In this document: positions 18,141 to 27,299 of the stretch, piece by piece | Position numbering within the stretch: position 1 is the stretch's first letter | Layout of the letters: each line of letters begins with the position of its first letter | Assembly: GCA_963765105.1 (NCBI GenBank) | Contig: CAVXUW010000003.1 | Location: 62,001 to 126,000, forward strand | DNA length: 64,000 bases | Source: CALMEC01 sp963765105 | GTDB lineage: Bacteria > Actinomycetota > Thermoleophilia > Miltoncostaeales > Miltoncostaeaceae | Direction: 5' to 3' | Notes under the pieces: model-generated | Told to the model about the DNA's origin: nothing | The model's database searches: none | Seen by the model: the letters and a program-made list of their open reading frames with translations, nothing else | Position numbers and translations under genes: made by a program

Positions 18141-20620
18141 TGGTCGGCCTTCAGCGCGATGACCAGGGTGGCGCCGCCGCCGGGTGTGTCCTCGATCTCG
18201 ATGGTCCCGTCCATCGCGTCGACGAATCCCTTGGCGACGGCCAATCCCAGCCCAACGCCGCCGACCCCGCCACGACGGTCACCAAGTCGCTGAAACGGCA
18301 GAAAGGCGCGCTCACGATCGCCGATGGGGATGCCCGGTCCGTGGTCCACGATCCGTATCTCCACATGTCCGTTCACCGACTCGGCGGCGATGCGGACCGG
18401 GCTGCCGTCGGGGGAGTTCGCGACGGCGTTCGCGATGACATTTGCGAGAACGCGTTCGAGGAGGCCGGGATCGGCAACGACCGCGGGGAGCGACTCGGGC
18501 ACCGCGACCACGATCTGCGCCCCTGAGCTTCCGAGGGCGTTGAGCGCGGCGGGTACCACCTCGTCCAGTCCCACAGGGCGCGTGGTCAGCGCGAGGGCGC
18601 CGGTCTCGATGCGACTCATGTCAAGGAGGTTGCCGAGCAGGCCGTCGAGCCGATCCGCCTCGGCATCGATCGTCGCGAGGAACTCGTCGCTCTGTGCCTT
18701 CGGCCACTGGACATCCGTCTCCATGAGGCTCGTGACCGCCGCGCGGATCGCGGCAAGTGGGGTGCGCAGATCATGCGACACGGCCGCCAGGAGCGCCGCG
18801 CGAAGCTCGCTGGAGCGCGCGATCTCGTCTGCGTGCACGGCCTCGTGCTCCAGCTCCTTGATCTCGAGTGCCGTTGCGAGTTGCTTGGCGAAGGCCGCCA
18901 CCACCCTGCTGTCGTGACCGTGGAACGCGGTTCCCTTCGTGGCGAGGACGTGCGTGGGATCGAGCTCGATGGTCGTGGAGGCGGCGTCGGGGGTGCGTGG
19001 GGCGTCGCCTGTGGCGGCGACGGCAGCCCAGTGGCCGGCGTCGTTGTGCAGGACCGCCGCGCCGTCGAGCGCGAAGACGCGGACCAGCCCGTCGAGCAGA
19101 TTCTCGAGCGGTGCGCCGCCGGCCAGCCGTGCGAGTGCCTCGGCCTCGGCGCGCGCGGAGGCGCCCTCGACGGCGCGCCGCGCGGCGAGCTCCACGAACA
19201 CGCTGACCACTGCGGCGACGACGAGGAAGACCAGGAGCGCGATCAAGTCTTCGCGGTTCGCGATCGAGAGCGTGTGGATCGGCGGGGTGAAGAACCAGTT
19301 GACGATCATGAAGCTCGCGATCGCCGTGACGAGCGCCGGCGCCAGCCCGCCGACGGCGGCAACGACGACCACGGTCGTGAGGTAGAGCAGCAACACGGTG
19401 GGAAGGATGAAGACCGAGTCGGTGCTCGTCAGAATGGCGGTGAGTGGTGGGAGCAGGAACGCCGCGACACCGACGCCCAGCCAGCGTCGCCGGCGACTGA
19501 GAGACGCCGGACGCGTTCCGCGCCGGGCGGCCCACGCGGTGGGCGGGCCCTCCCGCCCGATGACCGTGACATCAAACTCGCCCCCGGCGAGGCGAACGAT
19601 CCGGTTGATCACCGAGCCGTGGAGGTATTCTTGGATTCGCGATCGGCGGCTGGCGCCGAGGAGAAGGCGGGTCGCGTTCTCGGCCCGTGCGACGGCGACC
19701 AGCGCCTCCGCCACGTCGCCGGCGGCGACCTCGCGGTAGACGCCGCCGAGTTCCTCGAGGAGGTCACGCTGCTGTGCGAGCTCCGCGGCGGCGGGGGCCG
19801 ACAGTCCATCTTGCGGTCGGACGTGGACCCCGATGAGCTCGCCGTGGGTTCGCATCGCGGTGCGCCCCGCCCGCCGGATGAGCGCCTCGCCCCCGTCGCC
19901 CCCGGTGATGGCCACGACGATTCGCTCCTTGGTCTCCCAGGTGTGGTCGATGCCGTGTTGATCCCGGTAGCGCTCGAGTGCCTCGTCGACGCGGTCGGCG
20001 GTCCACAGCAGCGCGATCTCGCGGAGGGCCCCGAGGTTTCCCGGACGGAAGTAGTTCGCAAGAGCGGCGTCGACTTTTTCGGCTGGGTAAACATTGCCGT
20101 GCGCCATGCGCCGCCGGAGCGCCTCGGGGCTCATGTCGACAAGCTCGATCTGGTCCGCCCGCCGCACGACCTCGTCCGGGACGGTCTCGCGCTGCACGAC
20201 GCCTGTGATCCGCTCGATCACGTCGTTGACCGATTCGAGATGCTGGATGTTGAGCGTGGTGATCACGTCGATGCCGGCGCCGAGGATCGCGTCGACGTCC
20301 TGCCATCGCTTCGGGTTTCGTGAGCCGGGCACGTTCGTGTGGGCGAACTCGTCGACCAGCGCGACGGTGGGGTGCCGTGCGATGACCGCGTCGACGTCCA
20401 TCTCCGGGAACGTCGCGTCCCGGTAGGTCAGGCTCCGACGCGGAATGATCTCGAGGTCACGGATCATGTCGGCGGTGCTCGCCCTCCCGTGCGTCTCGAC
20501 GACGGCCACGGCGACGTCGGTACCGCGTTGGCGGCGGCGCCATCCCTCGTTGAGCATGGCGTACGTCTTGCCGACACCGGGAGCGGCGCCGATGTAGATG
20601 CGAAGCGTTCCACGCGCCAT
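18137..20620 (-). CDS. kdpD: KdpD, potassium/turgor sensor histidine kinase
   Basis: 827 residues, close to the family length. The N-terminal KdpD domain has a Walker A-like GAAPGVGKTYAML at residues ~11-23 and VALVDEFAHTN near 100. A UspA-like domain follows (~245-370). The DUF4118 membrane region has closely spaced helices (WLGVGVAAFLLPPLTAIL, FILPTVLLLYL, LIALLVFLVVAAVVSV; ~385-500), then a GAF-like segment. HisKA carries the phospho-His in AVSHDLRTPLAAI near 620. The ATPase domain has NVIANAVANS, DHGPGIP and GGVGLGLAVAKG. It starts 11 bases after the kdpC stop and is coupled to kdpE. Confidence 0.95.
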   Translation of the reverse strand: MARGTLRIYIGAAPGVGKTYAMLNEGWRRRQRGTDVAVAVVETHGRASTADMIRDLEIIPRRSLTYRDATFPEMDVDAVIARHPTVALVDEFAHTNVPGSRNPKRWQDVDAILGAGIDVITTLNIQHLESVNDVIERITGVVQRETVPDEVVRRADQIELVDMSPEALRRRMAHGNVYPAEKVDAALANYFRPGNLGALREIALLWTADRVDEALERYRDQHGIDHTWETKERIVVAITGGDGGEALIRRAGRTAMRTHGELIGVHVRPQDGLSAPAAAELAQQRDLLEELGGVYREVAAGDVAEALVAVARAENATRLLLGASRRSRIQEYLHGSVINRIVRLAGGEFDVTVIGREGPPTAWAARRGTRPASLSRRRRWLGVGVAAFLLPPLTAILTSTDSVFILPTVLLLYLTTVVVVAAVGGLAPALVTAIASFMIVNWFFTPPIHTLSIANREDLIALLVFLVVAAVVSVFVELAARRAVEGASARAEAEALARLAGGAPLENLLDGLVRVFALDGAAVLHNDAGHWAAVAATGDAPRTPDAASTTIELDPTHVLATKGTAFHGHDSRVVAAFAKQLATALEIKELEHEAVHADEIARSSELRAALLAAVSHDLRTPLAAIRAAVTSLMETDVQWPKAQSDEFLATIDAEADRLDGLLGNLLDMSRIETGALALTTRPVGLDEVVPAALNALGSSGAQIVVAVPESLPAVVADPGLLERVLANVIANAVANSPDGSPVRIAAESVNGHVEIRIVDHGPGIPIGDRERAFLPFQRLGDRRGGVGGVGLGLAVAKGFVDAMDGTIEIEDTPGGGATLVIALKADQ

Positions 20621-20630
20621 GGGAGCGATG

Positions 20631-21207
20631 CTAGTCCGCTTCGGCGAGAGCGAGGTTCAGCTCGAGGACGTTGACCGTGGGCTCACCCAGGACGCCGAGC
20701 GGGCGTTCATCGGTATGGCGCTCGACGAGGGTCAGAACGGATTGCGCGCGGAAGACCGCGGGCACGTGCGACGCGCCCTGCCTGGATGCGCGCGTTGGCC
20801 GGCGAGATATGGGGATCGAGGCCCGATGCCGACGCGGTGATCGCATCGACCGGGACTCGTGCGTCGGGCGCCAATCCGTTCTCGGCCCTGTAGGCGCTCG
20901 CGCGCTCGCGGACGGCGGCGGTGAGAGCGTCGGACGATGGTCCGAGATTGGATGCCGCGCTTGCCGTTCCGTCGTAGCCGTCACCCGCGGCGGAGGGTCG
21001 CGGGTGGAAGTTGCCGGGCTGTGAGAAGGACTGCCCGATCAAGCGGGACCCGACCACGTCGCCGTCCACGCGCACGAGCGAGCCGTCTGCTCGGCCGGGA
21101 AAGGCGATCTGGGCGACGGCGGTGACGATCAGCGGATAGGCGACGCCGACGATCGCCGTCATGACGACGATGATGACGAATCCGGTTACCAGTTGACGAC
21201 GGATCAT
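20631..21207 (-). pseudogene. kdpC: KdpC, potassium-transporting ATPase subunit C, one apparent frameshift
   Basis: The ATG at 21207 overlaps the kdpB stop. Residues ~8-27 are the single membrane helix (GFVIIVVMTAIVGVAYPLIV). Conserved KdpC stretches follow: GSRLIGQSF, FHPRPSAAGDGYDG, ASNLGPSS and DPHISPANA. Near 20743 the frame leaves the family after ARGLPRA; a one-base change restores QSVLTLVERHTDERPLGVLG and the terminal NVLELNLALAEAD to the stop at 20631. The spliced length is about 192 residues, normal for KdpC. Because the flanking kdp genes are intact, a single-base sequencing or assembly error is at least as likely as a real mutation. If real, the last ~38 residues are lost to a foreign tail. 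Confidence 0.85.
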
Positions 21208-23234
21208 GAGACCCCCATCCCGGTGATCAGCAGGTCGATGAGCTTGATACCGACGAACGGGGCGACGAGCCCGCCGAGGCCGTAGATCAGCAGGTTGCGG
21301 CGAAGCACGTTCGCGGCGGCGGCCGCACGGAACCGCACCCCGCGAAGGGCGAGAGGGATGAGGGCGATGATGACCAGCGCATTGAAGATGACGGCGGCGA
21401 GGATCGCCGATCGGGGACTTGAGAGGCCCATCACGTTGAGCTGGTCCAACGTCGGGAACGCCCCGGTGAACATGGCGGGGATGATCGCGAAATACTTGGC
21501 CACGTCGTTGGCCACCGAGAAGGTGGTAAGCGCGCCGCGGGTCATCAGCAGCGCCTTGCCCACCTCGACGATCTCGATGAGCTTGGTCGGGTTGGAGTCG
21601 AGGTCGACCATGTTCCCGGCCTCACGCGCGGCCTGGGTGCCGGTGTTCATCGCCACGCCAACGTCGGCCTGCGCGAGCGCGGGAGCATCGTTGGTGCCGT
21701 CGCCGGTCATCGCGACGAGCCGCCCGCCCGCCTGCTCTCGCCGGATGAGCTCCATCTTGTGCTCGGGGGTGGCCTCGGCCAGGAAGTCATCGACGCCTGC
21801 TTCGTCGGCGATGGCTTTCGCGGTGAGCGGGTTGTCCCCGGTGATCATCACCGTGCGGATGCCCATCGACCGAAGGCGATCGAACCGGTCACGCATGCCG
21901 TCCTTGACGACGTCCTTCAGATGGATGATGCCAAGGGCACGTGGGCCGTCGGCGACCAACAGCGGGGTTCCGCCCTGCGTCGCGATGCGCGAAATGATGT
22001 CCGTCACGCCTGCGACGGTGGAGCCGCCAAGGCCGGCGATCCACGACTGGACCGCGTCGGTCGCGCCCTTGCGGATCTTGCGCCCGTCGAGGTCGACGCC
22101 GCTCATGCGGGTCTGAGCGCTGAACGGGATGAGGGTCGCGCCGGTCAGCGGACGCTCGCGCAGTCCGTGGCGTTCCTTCGCGAGCACGACGATCGAGCGC
22201 CCTTCCGGGGTCTCGTCGGCCAGGCTTGACAGCTGTGCTGCTTCGGCCAGCTCTCGTTCCGTGACGCCCGGAACGGGGAGGAATTCTGCTGCCTGCCGAT
22301 TGCCAAGGGTAATGGTGCCGGTCTTGTCGAGGAGCAGTGTGGAGCAGTCTCCCGCGGCTTCCACGGCGCGTCCGGACAACGCGAGGACGTTCCGCTGCAC
22401 GAGGCGGTCCATACCGGCGATTCCGATCGCTGACAGGAGGGCGCCGATTGTCGTTGGGATCAGGCAGACCAGCAGGGCGACGAGCACCACGAGGTCCTGG
22501 CGGGCTCCCGAGTACACCGCGAACGCCTGGAGGGTGGCGACGGTCAGCAGGAACACGATCGTCAGCCCGGCGAGCAGGATGTTGAGGGCGATCTCGTTCG
22601 GCGTCTTCTGGCGGTTCGCTCCTTCGACCAGCGCGATCATGCGGTCGAGGAAGCTCTCGCCCGGTCGCGCCGTGACGCGCACGACGATCTGGTCGGACAA
22701 GACCCGGGTTCCGCCCGTCACCGCCGATCGGTCGCCGCCGGACTCCCTGATGACGGGCGCTGACTCGCCGGTGATCGCCGACTCGTCGACGCTGGCGATC
22801 CCGTCGACCACTTCCCCGTCGGCCGGGATGAGCTCACCCGCCGACACGACGCACTCGTCGCCGACCGAGAGCCTGCTGCTCGAGATGTCCTCAATGCGGC
22901 CGTCGGGACCGCGCCGATGGGCGAGCGTTTCGGCGCGGGTGCGGCGGAGCGAGTCGGCTTGGGCCTTGCCGCGCCCCTCCGCCATCGCCTCGGCGAAGTT
23001 GGCGAACAGGACCGTGAACCACAGCCACGCGGCGACGAGACCGCTGAAGACATTCTCCGCCGAGGTGGAAGAAGCGCCGTCGCGGACGAACACGACCGTC
23101 ACGAGGATCGCCCCGACCAGCACGATTGCCATCACGGGGTTCGCGAGCATCGTGCGGGGGGCAAGCTTGCGCACCGCATCGGCGGTGGCCCGGCGGGCGA
23201 GGGCGGGATCGAACAGCGACGTTGTGCGACTCAC
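21204..23234 (-). CDS. kdpB: KdpB, potassium-transporting P-type ATPase
   Basis: 676 residues from the GTG at 23234, which overlaps the kdpA stop. Motifs in order are TGES in SAITGESAPVIRES, the phosphorylation site LLLDKTGTITLGNR, an ATP-binding KGAT (IRKGATDAV), MITGDNPLTAKAIA and VAMTGDGTNDAPALAQADVG. The first helices (MLANPVMAIVLVGAILVTVVF) mark the true N-terminus; the open frame extends further upstream, but that part is antisense of kdpA. This is the catalytic subunit of the Kdp high-affinity potassium pump. Confidence 0.95.
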   Translation of the reverse strand: MSRTTSLFDPALARRATADAVRKLAPRTMLANPVMAIVLVGAILVTVVFVRDGASSTSAENVFSGLVAAWLWFTVLFANFAEAMAEGRGKAQADSLRRTRAETLAHRRGPDGRIEDISSSRLSVGDECVVSAGELIPADGEVVDGIASVDESAITGESAPVIRESGGDRSAVTGGTRVLSDQIVVRVTARPGESFLDRMIALVEGANRQKTPNEIALNILLAGLTIVFLLTVATLQAFAVYSGARQDLVVLVALLVCLIPTTIGALLSAIGIAGMDRLVQRNVLALSGRAVEAAGDCSTLLLDKTGTITLGNRQAAEFLPVPGVTERELAEAAQLSSLADETPEGRSIVVLAKERHGLRERPLTGATLIPFSAQTRMSGVDLDGRKIRKGATDAVQSWIAGLGGSTVAGVTDIISRIATQGGTPLLVADGPRALGIIHLKDVVKDGMRDRFDRLRSMGIRTVMITGDNPLTAKAIADEAGVDDFLAEATPEHKMELIRREQAGGRLVAMTGDGTNDAPALAQADVGVAMNTGTQAAREAGNMVDLDSNPTKLIEIVEVGKALLMTRGALTTFSVANDVAKYFAIIPAMFTGAFPTLDQLNVMGLSSPRSAILAAVIFNALVIIALIPLALRGVRFRAAAAANVLRRNLLIYGLGGLVAPFVGIKLIDLLITGMGVS

Positions 23235-24922
23235 AGGTTCAACCCCTCGAGGATCGGCCCGAGCGTCAGCACCGGGAAGTACGTCAGCCCCACGACGATG
23301 ATGACGACGCCCACCAGCAGGCCCGCGAACATCGGGGTTCCCGTCGGGAAGGTGCCCGGCCCGGCCGGTGCGGTGTGCTTGCGGGCGAGCGAACCGGCGA
23401 TCGCCAGCACCGCGACGATCAGCAGGAACCGCCCGCAGAGCATCGCGATGCCCAGCGTGGTGTTGTACCAGTCGGTGTTCCCGGTCAAGCCGCCGAACGC
23501 GGAGCCGTTGTTGTTCGCCGCCGAGGTAAACGCGTAGAGCACCTCGCTCAGTCCGTGCGGGCCGACGTTGAGGATTGACCCCTTGGGGCCGTCGAGCAGC
23601 ACGGACATCGCCGTGAACACGAGCACAAGCAGCGGCACGACGAGCAGGTACAACACCACGAGCTTCATCTCGCCCGCTTCGATCTTCTTGCCCAGGTACT
23701 CCGGCGTTCGGCCCACCATGAGTCCCGCGAGGAAGACGGCGAGCAATGCGAACACGAGCATCCCGTAGAGGCCGGCGCCAACGCCTCCCGGGCTGACCTC
23801 CCCGAGCATCATGTTGACCAGCGGGACGGCGCCGCCGGCTGGTGTGAAGCTGTCGTGCGAGGCGTTGACCGCCCCTGTCGACGTCCCGGTCGTGGAGGCT
23901 GCGAAGAGACCGGACGTCGGTGCGCCGAAACGGGTCTCCTTGCCCTCCAGGTTCGGTGCGTCGGCGATGGCCCCGGCGGCGGTCAGCCGGGGGTTCCCGG
24001 CGTCTTCGGCGTGCATCGCGACGGCCGCCGAGCCCGCCCACAACACGGCCATGGCGGCGAACACGGCCCAGCCCTGCCGCCGGTCACCACAGAGGCGACC
24101 GAACGCAAACGTCAGCGCGAAGGGAATCGCGAGGAGCGCCCAGATCTGCAGCAGGTTGGTCCACGCGTTGGGGTTCTCGAACGGATGAGCCGAGTTGGCG
24201 TTGAAGAAACCGCCTCCGTTGGTGCCGAGCTCCTTGATCGCCTCCTGGCTTGCGACGGGGCCACCGGGGATGAGTTGGGTCGCGCCCTCGAGGGTCGAGG
24301 CATCGGTGAAGCCGCCGAGGTTCTGTACGACGCCGAACCCTGCGAGCACGATGGCGAGCACGAGGGAGAGCGGCAGCAGCACTCGCAGGACTCCGCGTGT
24401 GAGGTCGACCCAGAAGTTGCCGATCGTCGCCGAGCGCCGCCGCACGAGTCCACGGACCAGGGCAATCGCCACACACAGCCCAACGGCCGCGGACACGAAG
24501 TTCTGGACGGCGAGCCCCGCCATCTGGGTCAGGTGGCTCATCGTCGACTCGCCCCCGTAGTTCTGCCAGTTCGTATTCGTCACGAAGCTCACGGCGGTGT
24601 TGAACGCGAGCGGCGCGTCGACGCCCGCAGCGTCGGTGGGATTCCCGGGGAGGACACCCTGGACGCGCTGGAGCACGTAGAGCACGAGCACCGAGACGGC
24701 GCTGAACGCGAGCAGCGACGTCGCGTAGATGCGCCACGTCTGTTCCCGCGTGGCATCGATCCGGGCGACGCGGTACACGAGGCGCTCGACCGGTAGGAAG
24801 ACGCGGTCACCCGGCGCGCGCCCGCCATCGAAGACGCGGGCCAGGTATCGACCAAGGAGCGGCGTCGTCACGACGACGAGCGCCGCAAGAATGAGCGCCT
24901 GCAGCCAGCCGGCGCCGCTCAT
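23231..24922 (-). CDS. kdpA: KdpA, potassium-transporting ATPase channel-like subunit
   Basis: 563 residues with about ten hydrophobic helices. Selectivity-filter-like segments include VSFVTNTNWQNYGGE, ELGTNGGGFFNANSAHPF and TSAANNNGSAFGGL, the characteristic KdpA pore-loop sequences that bind potassium. The ATG at 24922 overlaps the kdpF stop (ATGA), and the stop overlaps kdpB. It forms the ion pathway of the Kdp complex in the cytoplasmic membrane. Confidence 0.95.
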   Translation of the reverse strand: MSGAGWLQALILAALVVVTTPLLGRYLARVFDGGRAPGDRVFLPVERLVYRVARIDATREQTWRIYATSLLAFSAVSVLVLYVLQRVQGVLPGNPTDAAGVDAPLAFNTAVSFVTNTNWQNYGGESTMSHLTQMAGLAVQNFVSAAVGLCVAIALVRGLVRRRSATIGNFWVDLTRGVLRVLLPLSLVLAIVLAGFGVVQNLGGFTDASTLEGATQLIPGGPVASQEAIKELGTNGGGFFNANSAHPFENPNAWTNLLQIWALLAIPFALTFAFGRLCGDRRQGWAVFAAMAVLWAGSAAVAMHAEDAGNPRLTAAGAIADAPNLEGKETRFGAPTSGLFAASTTGTSTGAVNASHDSFTPAGGAVPLVNMMLGEVSPGGVGAGLYGMLVFALLAVFLAGLMVGRTPEYLGKKIEAGEMKLVVLYLLVVPLLVLVFTAMSVLLDGPKGSILNVGPHGLSEVLYAFTSAANNNGSAFGGLTGNTDWYNTTLGIAMLCGRFLLIVAVLAIAGSLARKHTAPAGPGTFPTGTPMFAGLLVGVVIIVVGLTYFPVLTLGPILEGLNL

Positions 24923-25011
24923 CCCAGTCGCTCCGGCCAGATCAGCGCGACGACCAGGTATGTCACGATCACGACGGCCAGGATGAGACCCACGACGTCG
25001 TCGACGCTCAT
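24919..25011 (-). CDS. kdpF: KdpF, small stabilising subunit
   Basis: A 30-residue peptide, MSVDDVVGLILAVVIVTYLV followed by VALIWPERLG. It is a single membrane helix with the terminal Pro-Glu-Arg-Leu typical of KdpF. The ATG at 25011 overlaps the stop of the upstream small ORF, and its own stop overlaps the kdpA start, so it is translationally coupled on both sides. By family knowledge it stabilises the KdpABC complex. Confidence 0.85.
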   Translation of the reverse strand: MSVDDVVGLILAVVIVTYLVVALIWPERLG

Positions 25012-25130
25012 TCGGTGGTCTCCGGGGGGATGTCGCGTGATCCCGAAACGACCCGGTCGCAGGCGGCCACCGCAAGGATCGCGATGACGAAGAACACCGC
25101 GACGACGCCGAGGAAGACGAGATCAGCCAT
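25008..25130 (-). CDS. small membrane protein at the head of the kdp operon
   Basis: A 40-residue peptide starting MADLVFLGVVAVFFVIAILA, then VAACDRVVSGSRD and an acidic end. It has one hydrophobic helix followed by a charged tail containing a Cys-Asp-Arg. Overlap with the kdpF start makes it part of the operon. Small proteins of this sort lie upstream of kdpF in other actinobacterial kdp operons, as I recall. A role in Kdp assembly is inferred from position. Confidence 0.65.
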   Translation of the reverse strand: MADLVFLGVVAVFFVIAILAVAACDRVVSGSRDIPPETTE

Positions 25131-25567
25131 CCACCCGATTCCACTCCGGGCGGGTGCGTCGTGCAAGGTCTCCTGACGGGTTCCTTACGCGTGCGACCGA
25201 AGTCGTAACGGCCTTCTGACGAAAATACGCGGGTGTCGCCACGCGATGTCGCGAAGGGCTGAAGCTCTGACGAACGACAAATCGCTCGCACGCCCTCAGG
25301 GCGGACGATCTCTCTGCCGCTTCGCGTCACCGTCGCTTGTCACGACCGACGGTGATTGCCTACCTGTGGGGCCGGTGTTGTCGCGGAACGAGCGGTCGAC
25401 GTGCCGTGGCGCCGGGCAGCCGGTTGGTGCGGGGCTGGGCCGGCGTTGGGAATTGGTTTGAGTCGCCGAACAGGCCTCACGTATCGATCGGGGCCGTCGG
25501 TGTCACTGTCGGACGCGGGCGCCGAAGCGTCGCCACTTGCGTGAACCGAACCGGAGGTCGAACGAAC
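25131..25567. other. intergenic upstream of the kdp operon
   Basis: About 440 bases with no credible gene. Close to the kdp start, TCCTGACG (25171-25178) and TTCTGACG (25214-25221) are repeated 43 bases apart. They are candidate regulator sites for the kdp promoter, weakly supported. I could not pick a promoter with confidence. Confidence 0.35.
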
Positions 25568-25738
25568 ATGTTCCGTACTGATCGAGGACGACTCAAACGC
25601 GCGATCCCCGCGCTCGTGATCGCTGCGGTCGGCGTCGACGGTGGGATTTCCGCGATCTGTCATCCTTCCGTCGCCACTGCCCGGCTGACCCCAAGCCGTT
25701 GGTCAACAGACGAGAGCAAAATGAGGTCACAATGCTGA
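25568..25738 (+). CDS. small hypothetical protein upstream of the acyltransferase
   Basis: A 56-residue frame with a good Shine-Dalgarno site (GGAGG at 25553-25557, 10 bases before the ATG). The N-terminus is basic (MFRTDRGRLKRA) followed by a short hydrophobic run (IPALVIAAVG), resembling a weak signal peptide or membrane anchor. It overlaps the acyltransferase start by seven bases and could act as a translated leader. It has no recognised family and may be spurious. Confidence 0.35.
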   Translation: MFRTDRGRLKRAIPALVIAAVGVDGGISAICHPSVATARLTPSRWSTDESKMRSQC

Positions 25739-26190
25739 TCAACGAACTGAGCAAGCGGGTTATCCCCTTTCGCCCGCACGATGCCAAGAGCATTGGCGAG
25801 GGGGCGTTCTACATCGACCAGATCATCTGGCTGAACGGTGATCGCATCGACATCGGCGACAAGGTGGGTTTCAACTACGGGTGCTACGTCAATGGTTTTG
25901 GCGGGCTCACAATCGGGAATAGGACCATCATCGGTCCGTACACAATGATCCACACCGCAAACCATGAGATGGACACTGACCGCCCTATCCCGGAGCAGGG
26001 ATGGAACCTCGGTCCCGTGGTCATCGGCGAGGACTGCTGGATCGGGATGGGCGTGTGCATTCTCCCCGGTGTCACGCTGGGCGATGGCTGCGTCGTCGGG
26101 GCCGGGAGTGTCGTCACCCGCGACATCGAGCCGTACGCGATTGCGGTGGGGAACCCCGCCACGTCGATCAAGAGTCGGGTGAGCTCGTGA
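25732..26190 (+). CDS. hexapeptide-repeat acyltransferase
   Basis: A 152-residue left-handed beta-helix acyltransferase of the maltose/galactoside O-acetyltransferase-like group. Hexapeptide repeats are clear: IGDKVGFNYGCYV, LTIGNRTIIGPYT, VVIGEDCWIGMGVCILPGV and TLGDGCVVGAGSVVT, ending AVGNPATSIK. The catalytic His lies in MIHTANHEMD. The ATG at 25732 has GAGG six bases upstream. Its stop overlaps the GTG of the glycosyltransferase, so both belong to one surface-polysaccharide or glycoconjugate step. The acceptor is unknown. Confidence 0.85.
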   Translation: MLINELSKRVIPFRPHDAKSIGEGAFYIDQIIWLNGDRIDIGDKVGFNYGCYVNGFGGLTIGNRTIIGPYTMIHTANHEMDTDRPIPEQGWNLGPVVIGEDCWIGMGVCILPGVTLGDGCVVGAGSVVTRDIEPYAIAVGNPATSIKSRVSS

Positions 26191-27299
26191 GGGTGTTGTT
26201 CGTGCAGCGTCAGCCGTGTGTCCGCGCGCTCAAGTACGCGGTCTCGTTGAAGGCCGCCTGGCCGGAGCTCGTGCTCGGCTTCGCCTACCAGGGACGCACG
26301 CTCAGTGAGTTCTACGGCACCGGCGACCAGCTCTTCGACGGGTGGTGGAACCTGGGTGAGGACGCACTTCCGACCGACGAACTCCAGGCAGCCATCGACG
26401 ACTTCCAGCCCGATCTGATCCACAGCCACAACCTGCCGGACGTGTTGACGGTGCTGGCGCTTCAGCTGGTGGGTGACGACATCCCCGTGGTGCATGACAT
26501 CCACGACCTGCAGAGCTTGCGGGCCACGCCGTATCGCGACGGCTTTCCCGAGCCGGTCGACCCGCTCGACCTGGAGTGCGCCGCAATCGAGGGCGCCTCC
26601 GCCGTTATCACCGTCTCACCCGAACTGGTCGACGTCATCGACGCGCGGTATGACCTGCCGCAGCGGCTGCTCGTTTTGGGCAACCTGGCATTGCGTCGCG
26701 ACCGCGTCGTCGATCTGCCCGAACACACGGATACCGGCACCCCCACGATGGTCTACGAGGGAAGCCTCTCGACCGACGGTGGTCACTACGACCTGCGCAG
26801 CATCTTTGAGACCATCGCGGCGGCCGGAATCCCTGTCGCCATCCATCCGTCGCGGATCGTGCCGGAGTACATCGACCTAGCCGCGCAGTGCGCGCTCATC
26901 CGATGCAACGACTCACTTGATCCGGCGACCCTCATGCGGGCCCTTCCGCACTACGACCTGGGTTGGGCCGGCTTCAACGCAACACTGAACGCGGCGCACC
27001 TCGACACCGTCCTGCCGAACAAGCTCTACGAGTACCTCGGCGCCGGACTGCCGGTTGTGACGATGCGTGATCACCTCGCCTTAAGTCGTTTCGTGGAGCG
27101 GGAGGAGGTCGGCATCGTCCTCGACGACATCGCCGACATCGGGCCGGCGGTACGGGATGCCGACCTGGCGACGATCCGCCGAACCGTGGCCGAGACGCGC
27201 GAGCGCTACACCTTTGAAGCGCAGGTCGGTGAGGTCATCGCTCTGTACCGTGACCTCATCGGCAGGCCGACGCGATCGGAGGATGTCATCCGGGTCTGA
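26187..27299 (+). CDS. glycosyltransferase, GT4-like
   Basis: 370 residues starting at the GTG at 26187, which overlaps the acyltransferase stop. The N-terminal half shows a Rossmann start (MRVLFVQRQPCVRALKYA) and a DLIHSHNLPDVLTVLAL motif of GT-B enzymes. The C-terminal half has LPNKLYEYLGAGLPVVTM, the donor-binding E(x)7E-type motif, and ends with a typical helix. It probably transfers a sugar to a surface glycan or lipid in the cytoplasm. Coupling with the acyltransferase suggests a two-gene modification module. Confidence 0.8.
   Translation: MRVLFVQRQPCVRALKYAVSLKAAWPELVLGFAYQGRTLSEFYGTGDQLFDGWWNLGEDALPTDELQAAIDDFQPDLIHSHNLPDVLTVLALQLVGDDIPVVHDIHDLQSLRATPYRDGFPEPVDPLDLECAAIEGASAVITVSPELVDVIDARYDLPQRLLVLGNLALRRDRVVDLPEHTDTGTPTMVYEGSLSTDGGHYDLRSIFETIAAAGIPVAIHPSRIVPEYIDLAAQCALIRCNDSLDPATLMRALPHYDLGWAGFNATLNAAHLDTVLPNKLYEYLGAGLPVVTMRDHLALSRFVEREEVGIVLDDIADIGPAVRDADLATIRRTVAETRERYTFEAQVGEVIALYRDLIGRPTRSEDVIRV

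Noticed and set aside
18773..20323. Long plus-strand open frame (516 codons) across the kdp region
   Set aside because: It is antisense of kdpD. The minus strand carries clear KdpD motifs, while the plus frame is Arg/Gly/Asp-rich with no domain.
21204..24041. KdpB reading frame open for a further ~800 bases upstream
   Set aside because: The extra part is antisense or out of frame within kdpA and is Arg/Gly-rich. The true KdpB start is the GTG at 23234.
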